The notes under the pieces: model-generated
The model's database searches: none
The model's input: the letters and a program-made list of their open reading frames with translations, nothing else
Told to the model about the DNA's origin: nothing
Program-made: the position numbers and the translations under genes
Shown: piece after piece, positions 47,704 to 55,119 of the stretch
Numbering within the stretch: the stretch's first letter is position 1
How the letters are laid out: each line of letters opens with the position of its first letter
Source: Pandoraea terrigena
GTDB lineage: Bacteria; Pseudomonadota; Gammaproteobacteria; Burkholderiales; Burkholderiaceae
Reading direction: 5' to 3'
Assembly (NCBI RefSeq): GCF_902459705.1
Contig: NZ_CABPRU010000001.1
Location: 372,001 to 436,000 of the forward strand
Length of the DNA: 64,000 nt

Positions 47704-49038
47704 CAGGCAGTTGAAGTATCCCTGTCGTGGCGCGGCGGTACCTTTCCAAAGAGCCATCACGCTGATTCGGATCATGTCGTTTTGATGCTGGATTTCCTAA
47801 ATTCGGACCGATTCGATGTCATTCGCTCACCCACTGTCGCCTCTACGCCGCCTTCGCTGCGAGCGTTCGCATGCGCGTGAGGTTGTAGGCGGCCTGCGTC
47901 AGCAGGAACAACTGCTCGACTCGCTCGCGCCCGCGACACATGACCTGCCGAATCCGGCCAACCGTCTTGCCCCAGCCGAACACCTGTTCGATACATTTGC
48001 GTTTGCGCTGACTGACCGCATAACCAGCCCAGCGAGTGGTGCGACCGTCGATGGCCGAACCACCTGCGCGCGCGTCGTTTTGTGCAACATGTGGCGTCAC
48101 ACGATTGGTTCGGCACGTGGCGACGAATCCCGCTGTGTCGTAATTTTTGTCGGCACCCACCGTAATCGGCCTCTCGGCAAGGCGCGCCGCATCGGCGAGC
48201 ATGTCGGCTGCTGCGTCGCGTTCGGCCGTACCGTTGGCCTGCGTCACCTGCGCGTTGACCACCAGTCAGTGCCGGTTGTCCGTAAGCACGTGCCCCATAT
48301 AGCAAAGTATCGCGCGGGTGTTGCGACTCTTGCGGAACAGCTTCGCCTGACTGTCGCTGCTCGATTCATGCGTCTCGTTGCTGCGCTTCTCGCCGTGCCA
48401 ATCCTCGCGCTGCCGAGCACCGCCCTGGTGCGGCGTATCGTCGTCGGATTTGTTCTTGCGCACGAAGCTTTTATGGCCCGCCCACGCCTGAATCAGTGTG
48501 CCGTCGACGCTGAAGTGCTCGCCCGAGAGATGACCGCGTGCATGCGCCGTCTCGACCGTCTCGTTAAACAAGCCCACAATGACATCGTGCATGAGCAGTC
48601 GGTCGCGGTTCTTGCTGAACGTCGAGTGGTCCCACACCGCATCGTCCATCGCCAAGCCGACAAACCAACGAAACAGCATGTTGTAGGAGATTTGTTCCAT
48701 CAGCATGCGCTCGCTGCGAATCGAATACAGCACTTGCAGCAACAACGCGCGAATCAGCTTCTCGGGCGCGATGCTTGGCCTTCCGCCTTTCGCGTCGCTC
48801 TCGTACATGCGCGCGAACACGCCATCCATGCGCTTGAGAGCGTCGTTCAACCAGAGGCGAATCGGTCGCAGCGGGTGATTGGCCGGCACGAAGTCATCGA
48901 GCTTTGCCATCGTGAACATCGTCTCGGTGTAGCCGTCCGCTCCGCGCATCGCTTCGCTCTCAGTGTTGTTCGATTCCTTCGTTCAACGTTTACCCCTCCC
49001 GCTCGGATGACGTCTGCGGGAGGTATTTCAACAGCCTG
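47704..49038 (-). mobile_element. IS5-family insertion sequence (1,335 bp) with CTAG target duplication
   Basis: The ends CAGGCAGTTGAAGTA and, on the other strand, CAGGCTGTTGAAATA form imperfect terminal inverted repeats. CTAG flanks both sides (47700-47703 and 49039-49042), fitting the YTAR target preference of the IS5 group. One transposase gene, now interrupted by a stop codon, fills it. It sits about 490 bases from the left end of the Tn7-like element, where tns genes would be expected. Confidence 0.82.
47843..48949 (-). pseudogene. IS5-family transposase, broken by an in-frame stop
   Basis: The first part (48266-48949) has the N-terminal domain MRGADGYTETMFTMAKLDDFVPANHPLRPIR, the DUF772 region (KLIRALLLQVLYSIRSERMLMEQI) and the first catalytic aspartate region (HFSVDGTLIQAWAGHKSF). 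Translation stops at a TGA after VLTDNRH. The same frame continues at once with LVVNAQVTQANGTAERDAA to the C-terminal DDE part (VGADKNYDTAGFV, RKCIEQVFGWGKTVG). One base change (GGA to TGA would restore a HGLVVN junction) explains the break. The copy is probably inactive. Confidence 0.88.
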
Positions 49039-49077
49039 CTAGAGATAATGGCTCCTCAGCTCAGACGAGGAGTTGGT

Positions 49078-49763
49078 ATGAAGAAGAGCCGGTACAGCGA
49101 CGAACAAATTGTTCGGATACTGCGCGAAGCAGATCGGGACACGGTGCCTGACGTGGCCAAGCGCCACGGTGTGAGCGAAGCGTCGATTTACGCTTGGCGC
49201 AAGCGCTTCGGCGAGATGGCCAGCGATGACGTCAAGCGACTCAAGACGCTTGAGGCCGAAAATGCGCGACTCAAGAAGATGGTGGCCGAGCGCGATCTCG
49301 AGATCGAGGTCATGCGGGAGATTGACGCAAAAAAGTGGTGAGCGTGCAGGCTCGCTGTGAGCAAGCCCGGTTTGCGATGGCACGGGGCTTGAGCCAACGG
49401 CGAGCGTGCACGCTGATGCAGGTCAGCCGTTCGAGCTTGGGTTACGAGCTCAGGATGCCTCTCGCCCTGTTTGGCTGACAACCATTCTGCACTTACTATG
49501 GGCCGAAATTTGTCAGCACGGCGCTGTTGAAATGGGCGGTCCAGGAGCAGATCGAGACAGCGTTGATTGATCCGGGCAAGCCATGGCAGAACGGCACCAA
49601 CGAAAGCTTCAACGGAAAATTCCGTGATGAGTGTTTGGCGATGGAGTGGTTTCGGAACCGGATCGAAGCGAAGATCGTGATCGAAGATTGGCGGACTCAC
49701 TACAACGAAGTGCGTCCGCATTCGAGTTTGCAGTATGACCCCGGCAGAATTTCGCCGGGCTAG
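49078..49763 (+). pseudogene. IS3-family transposase remnant (orfA intact, orfB internally deleted)
   Basis: orfA (49078-49341) encodes MKKSRYSDEQIVRILREADR, a helix-turn-helix (VAKRHGVSEASIYAWRKRFGEM) and a leucine-zipper-like end (LKTLEAENARLKKMVAERDLEIEVM). orfB begins normally after it (VSVQARCEQARFAMARGLSQRRAC), breaks off near 49480, and resumes at about 49503 with the C-terminal rve domain (WAVQEQIETALIDPGKPWQNG, NGKFRDECL, YNEVRPHSSL). More than half of orfB, with catalytic residues, is missing. It directly follows the IS5-type element. No intact terminal repeats were found. Confidence 0.85.
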
Positions 49764-49824
49764 CGAAGGTGTTACAACCACCGGGGCCATAAATCTCTAG
49801 ACCCCAGTGGTACGAGAAAAGCAG

Positions 49825-50049
49825 TCAGGTCAGGGGTACCGTCGAATGTGTGACCTGCAGAATCTGAAGCAGCATTGATAGCTTCACTCGACCTCGCGTC
49901 ACGCGTAGAGCAAGTGAGCGTTCGTTTTCGATGTCGCCGACGGATTGTAGTGCCGTCGCCAGTTCGGCATATCCCATCCCCTTGCGCGCGAGAATGACTC
50001 GAACGACGCGAGCAGCCATATCCGCCCAAGTGGTATCGACCTGGCTCAC
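49825..50049 (-). CDS. DUF6471-like small protein
   Basis: The 74-residue protein starts at a GTG with AAGGA upstream. It reads as a compact helix-turn-helix-like domain: WADMAARVVRVILARKGMGYAELATALQSVGDIENERSLALRVTRGRVKLSMLLQIL. The pattern matches the DUF6471 group as I remember it (WN-LA-RV-R--LA--G-SY-ELA). Function is unknown; DNA binding is a guess from the fold pattern. The 500 bases after its start hold no other gene, only a dyad before the toxin gene. Confidence 0.65.
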   Translation of the reverse strand: MSQVDTTWADMAARVVRVILARKGMGYAELATALQSVGDIENERSLALRVTRGRVKLSMLLQILQVTHSTVPLT

Positions 50050-50471
50050 AGGGTTCCTTGCAGTCGTGAAGTGCCGAAGTTAACTGAAGTATAAATTGCC
50101 GAAAAGTATCGCCATTGGCAACGTTCAGATGACGCATAGCGGGAAATCAGGGGCGACGTCAGTGAATTTTACTGTTTGAACGAGAACGTGGAACTGGCGG
50201 CAATGGGCTGAACAGCGGTCCCCGATATGGAGGGATGTTTGGCGTTGGACGATGTTCTCGAATATCTGTCGTATTGCTCGCTATACGTTAGACGATGAAT
50301 CTGAACATGCCAAATGTGACGCTAAGGTTTTGGGGCGTGCTGAAGTCGGGCTCCAAAATTGGACGCGCTTAAATTTTTCGGTAATTAGGATTTAGCAGGC
50401 CATGAATCGATACTCAGTGCGTGCTGTTAATATATCGACGTTGGACTAGTGATTTCATGGCCGCCTCGCCT

Positions 50472-50495
50472 GTTATAGGTGGTCCCGCCTATAAC
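50472..50495. promoter_or_regulatory. Dyad GTTATAGG-N8-CCTATAAC, probable toxin-antitoxin operator
   Basis: A perfect 8-bp inverted repeat lies about 75 bases before the toxin-like gene in an otherwise gene-free, AT-richer stretch (50050-50567). Autoregulated toxin-antitoxin operons usually have such an operator. The binding protein would be the HTH antitoxin encoded downstream. Confidence 0.6.
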
Positions 50496-50567
50496 AAAGT
50501 TGTGATGCTCATGACATGTCGGGGTGTGCAGACTTTCTGAGCGAGATTCACATCATTATTCGCTCGA

Positions 50568-50903
50568 ATGGCAATGCAACTTGCTTTTCAGGACGAGAAG
50601 CTTCGTACCTTGTGCGAGAGCTCAATAAAGGCAAAGCGACAATTTGGGGAAAGCGCTGCTGACGCTCTTCAGAATCGTCTTGCTGATTTGCGTGCCGCCG
50701 ACTCACTCAGCACCGTTGTTGGACTGGGACTCGGGAAAATCGTGGCAGACGTGCCTTCGCGGATTGAGATTAGTCTCGGCGATGGCTGTGTTATGGTCGC
50801 TTCGCCCAACCATCGACCAGAACCTCGGTTGGAGACCGGAGAGCTCAATTGGCATCAGGTCACGCGCCTGAAAATTCTATCTATCTGCCGAGCAAACCAA
50901 TGA
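50568..50903 (+). CDS. HigB/RelE-like 'killer' family toxin-like protein
   Basis: The 111-residue protein reads MQLAFQDEKLRTLCESSIKAKRQFGESAADALQNRLADLRAADSL, matching the N-terminal half of plasmid-maintenance killer (HigB-like) proteins. Its C-terminal half (GKIVADVPSRIEISLGDGCVMVASPNHRPEP, VTRLKILSI) fits the 'killer suppression' subgroup. A later ATG at 50574 is an alternative start. The stop overlaps the next gene by 4 bases (ATGA), typical of toxin-antitoxin pairs. Confidence 0.72.
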   Translation: MAMQLAFQDEKLRTLCESSIKAKRQFGESAADALQNRLADLRAADSLSTVVGLGLGKIVADVPSRIEISLGDGCVMVASPNHRPEPRLETGELNWHQVTRLKILSICRANQ

Positions 50904-51997
50904 GAACAGACGCTGACTTTTCGCCTAACTGGGCTGTCCCGCCCGGTCGGACTGTCTCCGACCTCATGGCCTTGAAATCTATAGCGGAAGACGATTTGGC
51001 GCGGTCCATGCAAATGACGACAGATGAACTGTCGACCTTGTTGGATGGGCGTCATCCTCTCACTCCTCCGATTGCTTCGCGACTTGAAGGAATTTTTGGG
51101 GCTCCGATTGGATTTTGGCTGAGCCGTGAGCAGCAATATCGTGAGCAGTTAGCCGAGTTCGCGAAAGAGGACGACATTGCCGATGATGCATCCAGGACAT
51201 GGCTCCGAAGCCTTCCAGTGAAGCAGATGATGGACTTTGGATGGATTCGCCCCGTCACAAATAAGACGACAAAGTTCAGAGAGTGTTTGGAGTTCTTTGG
51301 CGTATCAAGCCTGGCTGCTTGGAATCAGAGTTACAGCGAAATTAGAGAGGCAGCAGCGTTCAGAACGACGGCGGCTCATGTCGAGGACGACTTCGCTACT
51401 GCTGCGTGGTTAAGGTGGGGGGAGGTCGTCGCCGACAAAACTGAATGTCAGCGTTGGGACCCGAGGCTGTTCGAGGCTCTACTCCCGGAAATTCGCGAAC
51501 TGACGCTAATCCCCGCTCCCTCGGAATTTCTCCCGAGACTCAAGCTTCTCTGCGCGAAGGCTGGTGTGGCTGTTGTGGTGGCAAAGCCTCCGTCGGGGTG
51601 CCGTGCGAGCGGTGCGACGTTCTTCTCGACGCCGGAGAAGGCTGTCCTGATGCTGTCATTCCGCTATTTGAGAGATGACCAATTCTGGTTCTCCTTTTTT
51701 CACGAAGCAGGCCATTTAGTGCTGCATTACGACACGAAGTCACTAATCCTCGAAACGTCTCGGGAGGGGCCACAATCAGCACTCGAGACCGAGGCCAATC
51801 GTTTTGCCGAAGACGTGCTTCTGACTCCCGAGTTGCAGCGCCGTCTTCCGGAGGCTGCGAAGAGCCTGATTGGGATAGTGAGGCTGGCTCGCGACGCCGG
51901 TGTGTCCAAAGGCATCGTGGTCGGACAAATGCAACATCGCGGTCTGGTGAAGCAGCAGCACTTCAATAATCTGAAAGTTAAGTATCGCTGGTCCTGA
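50900..51997 (+). CDS. HTH plus ImmA/IrrE metallopeptidase protein (antitoxin-like)
   Basis: The 365-residue protein joins an N-terminal HigA-type helix-turn-helix (VPPGRTVSDLMALKSIAEDDLARSMQMTTDELSTLLDGRHPLTPPIASRLEGIFG) to an ImmA/IrrE-type zinc peptidase domain with the HExxH motif in FFHEAGHLVLHYD and the third ligand region ETEANRFAEDVL. Such fusions act as antitoxin and regulator, or respond to stress by cutting a repressor. It is coupled to the upstream killer-like gene. The stop lies 3 bases from the convergent aGPT-type gene. Confidence 0.85.
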   Translation: MRTDADFSPNWAVPPGRTVSDLMALKSIAEDDLARSMQMTTDELSTLLDGRHPLTPPIASRLEGIFGAPIGFWLSREQQYREQLAEFAKEDDIADDASRTWLRSLPVKQMMDFGWIRPVTNKTTKFRECLEFFGVSSLAAWNQSYSEIREAAAFRTTAAHVEDDFATAAWLRWGEVVADKTECQRWDPRLFEALLPEIRELTLIPAPSEFLPRLKLLCAKAGVAVVVAKPPSGCRASGATFFSTPEKAVLMLSFRYLRDDQFWFSFFHEAGHLVLHYDTKSLILETSREGPQSALETEANRFAEDVLLTPELQRRLPEAAKSLIGIVRLARDAGVSKGIVVGQMQHRGLVKQQHFNNLKVKYRWS

Positions 51998-52000
51998 CGC

Positions 52001-52939
52001 TCAACCACGAAATGCCTTGAACTTATCGGGACTCTTCTGCCAATTACAGAGCGAGTCTTCAATCGCCTGCATGCCGATGCCCAGGGTGTCGTCGAGCTGT
52101 ACGCTAAGGGTGTCCAAGTCTTTCTTTGCGATATTGAACTTTACATCGCCACCGAAGAGCAGCCGTGCACCCCGAACGGGGCCAGTTGCATCAATCATGT
52201 ATGCTGATGGCGGTGCAATGTTCGCAAGCCCCAGCTTTCCCACCATCGTGAGATAGTCAAATTTCCCGGTTCTCCCGAACCGTTCGACAGCATCCATACT
52301 TTTGTAAAGATAGTCGAAGAGTTTCTTGGGGTTCTGTCCCACCTGTTGTGCGGCCTGGTTGATCATAGTGACGTGCGACCTTTCTGGTCCCACCCAATCC
52401 ACGTAGCTTTTCAGCACCGCATCAAGGTGGTTGATGCTCTCGTACTTCCGGTGATTGCCGAACGGAAAGCGTTTCCTCTCTCGTAGGATGTCATCTAGAT
52501 GTTGGTGCAGCCAGATGGCAAAGTCCTGGGGTTGGCTAGAGAACCGCTCCCAGGTCCACACGAACTCGTCGTTGTAAGCGCCGTAAACCATTCGCAAAAG
52601 GCCGTACCCCTTCGATAGATGTTTGCCACAATGAACGAAGAGAAACGTTAGCCAGAAGGCCTCATCGATGTTTCCGGCGTTCTTGTACAAGATGGCGGCG
52701 CGAAGCGGGTCAAACATCTCCGCGTTCTTAGGGTCTTTCCGGCTTTCCGCGATGGGGCGGTTTCCAATGGCGCTCACGTAGTCAATACGACGCACGCTCT
52801 CAATCATTTGAGCTACTAGCGCCGAGCGTGTGTCCGGTGTTGCGATGCCCGGGAGTGGCTTGCCGTCGACGGTGTAGTCGGCGAGCTTTTGCGTTAGTGC
52901 TTTTTCAAGGTCGACTGCTTGCTGCTTTTTCTTGTTCAT
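52001..52939 (-). CDS. Putative alpha-glutamyl/putrescinyl thymine pyrophosphorylase (clade 3)-like protein
   Basis: The 312-residue protein starts MNKKKQQAVDLEKALTQKL; earlier in-frame codons lie in the synthase-like gene. It contains LPGIATPDTRSALVAQMIESVRRIDYV, NIDEAFWLTFLFVHCGKHLSKGYGLLRMVYG, FPFGNHRKYESINHL, GKFDYLTMVGKLGLANIAPPSAYMIDATGPVRGARLLFGG and EDSLCNWQKSPDKFKAFRG. From memory these match the aGPT-Pplase3 family, proposed to act in pyrimidine base hypermodification. It follows the thymidylate-synthase-like gene by 43 bases on the same strand. Assignment rests on recall, not a search. Confidence 0.6.
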   Translation of the reverse strand: MNKKKQQAVDLEKALTQKLADYTVDGKPLPGIATPDTRSALVAQMIESVRRIDYVSAIGNRPIAESRKDPKNAEMFDPLRAAILYKNAGNIDEAFWLTFLFVHCGKHLSKGYGLLRMVYGAYNDEFVWTWERFSSQPQDFAIWLHQHLDDILRERKRFPFGNHRKYESINHLDAVLKSYVDWVGPERSHVTMINQAAQQVGQNPKKLFDYLYKSMDAVERFGRTGKFDYLTMVGKLGLANIAPPSAYMIDATGPVRGARLLFGGDVKFNIAKKDLDTLSVQLDDTLGIGMQAIEDSLCNWQKSPDKFKAFRG

Positions 52940-52982
52940 GGTCGCGCGGTGGTTCGGTTTCAGATGAAAACTATGAGACGCA

Positions 52983-54026
52983 TCAACGATGGGAAGCGCT
53001 AGCTTGTTGCGAGTCGAGAGTCTTTCGGTCAAACAAGAAGAGTTGTTTGTCCAAGCGCTGTTCCCGTTTAAGGATGTAGGTCGCGTACAAGTCGGCATGC
53101 ATTGCTTTCTTAAGCTCGACAAACTTCCTCTTAACTTCTCGGGTCGGGGCTACGGTCGACAATTCATATATCCGAAGCAAGCGCACCAAGTCCGCCCAGT
53201 AAGGCTCGAATTCGACCGAGCTTTCGGGCTTCTTCTCGCGGATTTCAGCCTCGACAGAAAGCAATTTCTCGACTTCAGTCCATTGGTCGCCGGCAGGCAT
53301 GGGCGGCATTGCAACTTTCTCTTGAAAGCCTTCGTCGATGTATTCTTCCGCGGCCTGAATGTTCTCGGTATAAAGGTGCAAGCTGCCTACCGCATGCTTG
53401 TATGACCCAACCTCAACGTTCTCAAGTGAGCGGGCGATTAGTTCTTGAAGCATGGTGAAAGCGAACACGTCATGGGGCAGTCCCATGAATGCGTCGTTCG
53501 ACCGCATCATGACCAGCAAATGCAGTCGATTTTTTCGCACAGAAAACTGCAGCGTGCATGTGCATGGGATGTCGTCAAGACGCTTTTTTAACGTCTTCGC
53601 GAGGTCTCGGCCGTGAAATAGCTGTATGACGGCTCTTCGCGATTCAGAGCTCTTTCTTAGTGCCGAAATGACATTTGCAACCTGGTCGATATTCCCGTTT
53701 AGTTTGAAGAGCCGGGGACCATATGCGCCGTAAACGTTCGGACTCGTTCCGGCATGCTTTGAGTAGCCCGGGATGTAATACTCGACAAAAGCAAGGTCAT
53801 CTCGGCCAGACAAGTACCAGAGGAACTCGCCAAGGCAACTAAAAATCGTGCCTTTTTTCTCCGTGCGGCTGAGGCGGGCGCGGGGATTTTTTAGTTCAAG
53901 GAGCACGCCGTTGAGTTCGGTCGCGGGCCCCTTTGATGGCCTAATCTCGAAGGTCTTCCGTTGCTGTAAGAGCTGCTGAAAAACTTTCCGTAGCAGGTCA
54001 TCCAGCGTGTTCGCGCTGACGTGCAT
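52983..54026 (-). CDS. Thymidylate-synthase-like enzyme, predicted dCMP-type specificity
   Basis: The 347-residue protein has the thymidylate synthase fold signatures: SESRRAVIQLF (phosphate-binding arginines 130-131), the catalytic Cys155 in DIPCTCTLQF, RSNDAFMGLPHDVFAFTMLQ and VGSYKHAVGSLHLYTEN. At the position of the uracil-recognising Asn of ThyA (GLPFN) it has Asp186 (GLPHD). That swap is characteristic of dCMP hydroxymethylases such as T4 gp42. It is therefore more likely a (d)CMP-modifying enzyme than housekeeping ThyA. It sits between the DUF4031 and aGPT-type genes in the island. Substrate is inferred from one residue. Confidence 0.8.
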   Translation of the reverse strand: MHVSANTLDDLLRKVFQQLLQQRKTFEIRPSKGPATELNGVLLELKNPRARLSRTEKKGTIFSCLGEFLWYLSGRDDLAFVEYYIPGYSKHAGTSPNVYGAYGPRLFKLNGNIDQVANVISALRKSSESRRAVIQLFHGRDLAKTLKKRLDDIPCTCTLQFSVRKNRLHLLVMMRSNDAFMGLPHDVFAFTMLQELIARSLENVEVGSYKHAVGSLHLYTENIQAAEEYIDEGFQEKVAMPPMPAGDQWTEVEKLLSVEAEIREKKPESSVEFEPYWADLVRLLRIYELSTVAPTREVKRKFVELKKAMHADLYATYILKREQRLDKQLFLFDRKTLDSQQASASHR

Positions 54027-54097
54027 GGCTTGTAAAGTTTGCGTGCGCCCGCGTTCAATGGACGCTGCGCGCGGTTCTGCGTCGGAACCACGCCGAA

Positions 54098-54400
54098 TCA
54101 GTCGAACAGCTTCAACTGGCTGTCGCGACTACCCCGTAGCTGCTGCAACTCTTGTTTCAATAGTCGGCCGCGCGTGACCAATGTACGACGGTCCGCAACC
54201 TGCGCCCCACGGCTCAACGCAATTTCACGCACTTCCACCGTAACGTCGTAGTGGGGGAACGAAGCTTGGGCTTGGAACCAACCTCGTTTCAGGCCAAGGG
54301 ATGCAGCAAATGTGTGCAATTCATCAAGGGAGTCGGCAACCAGGTGGCACCATTGGCGCCCCCGCCACGTGATTCGTGCATTGTCCACGTAGATTGCCAC
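54098..54400 (-). CDS. DUF4031 domain protein
   Basis: This is a 100-residue protein beginning (GTG start) MAIYVDNARITWRGRQWCHLVADSLDELHTFAASLGLKRGWFQAQASFPHYDVTVEVREIALSRGAQ. The YVD-x3-WRGR-WCHL and HYD-x2 motifs are those of DUF4031, a small domain of unknown function often carried on mobile or phage DNA. It is first in the minus-strand set with the synthase-like and aGPT-type genes, 71 bases before the former. Confidence 0.8.
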   Translation of the reverse strand: MAIYVDNARITWRGRQWCHLVADSLDELHTFAASLGLKRGWFQAQASFPHYDVTVEVREIALSRGAQVADRRTLVTRGRLLKQELQQLRGSRDSQLKLFD

Positions 54401-54887
54401 TTTCCCCTCACTGAAAATCTTCTACTTTTACGAATTTTCCGGTCGATGATACTGTATTCCCTAACAATTCTGTCGACTTGTTAAGTCGCCCGCCGAGCAT
54501 CCGGCGCGTTTCGCGCTATACGTCATTCAAATCCCGCGACGAGGACGGGCAGGCCACTTCTTAACACGGGTTGGCCGACTAGGGAGATGTGTTTGCCGCG
54601 ATTTCGAGGCTCCGTACCGTTCGACAACCGGGGGGCAGCTTTGTAAACTGAGTCTGTTTCTAAGGGGTCTCCCTCGGCCTAAATATGTCGGAGGCGGTTG
54701 ATTTGCAAGAGGATTCTGGAGTGTCGAAGCGTTTCAGCGCGAAATAGGCCGAAAATCAGACTTTTCGAAAAAGCTGGGGGTGTTCCCGGTGATTTTCGCG
54801 GACGCGGATGTCACGGGCAGGCCCGTATGATACGGTGTTCCGGGGGCGGGGCTGTCGTAATTGAAGTGTTTCTATTTAGCTTAGACA
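54401..54887. other. Gene-free right end of the Tn7-like element
   Basis: No gene is supported here. It holds the right-end repeats: GGGGTCTCCC at 54664-54673, GAAGCGTTTC at 54726-54735 and GAAGTGTTTC at 54863-54872, whose outer edge is 15 bases from the tip, the same distance as the left copy. The tip is ...TAGCTTAGACA. A regulatory region for the DUF4031 gene must also lie at its left side. Confidence 0.7.
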
Positions 54888-54892
54888 CCAGC
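54888..54892. repeat. Right target-site duplication CCAGC
   Basis: This is identical to 47208-47212. The sequence from here on (CCAGCCAGTCC...) should be the original DNA downstream of glmS. The next 227 bases before the regulator gene show no gene I can support. Confidence 0.85.
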
Positions 54893-55119
54893 CAGTCCTG
54901 ATGCGCGCGCTCCGCCCGGAGAGCGCGGCATTCCGGGCGAAGTCGTCTCGGCATCGATCCGCACGGAAATCCACGGGCCTGACGGGTTTCTCCTTCCAGG
55001 CCTATCGTGCGGCGCGATCGCCCCATTTCGGCCAGAATGCGCGCGTTCTCGGCCACTTCCTGGCGAGCATAGGTCACGGCAGCTACACTGTAATGTCATC
55101 GGGACAACAGGTCGCGGCC

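Larger units (their letters stand above)
47213..54887. mobile_element. Tn7-like element in the glmS attachment site, without tns genes (7,675 bp)
   Basis: The left end reads TGTCTAAAACAAATAGAAAC and the right end, on the other strand, TGTCTAAGCTAAATAGAAAC. Over the outer 26 bases the two ends agree in about 22 positions. Further inside both ends share related stretches (CGCG-AAAAATC-CC-GG then ACCCCCA-ttttt). GAAACGCTTC occurs at 47228-47237 in the left end and, inverted, at 54726-54735 inside the right end, as multiple transposase-binding sites would. TGT...ACA tips, 5-bp duplications and the position downstream of glmS are all Tn7 traits. No tnsA, B, C or D is present, so it is a degraded or non-autonomous element. 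Cargo: two IS remnants, a toxin-antitoxin pair, and a possible nucleotide-modification set. Confidence 0.83.

Noticed and set aside
47477-47749. 90-residue minus-strand frame near the left end of the Tn7-like element
   Set aside because: No ribosome site or family features, and it crosses the IS5-type terminal repeat.
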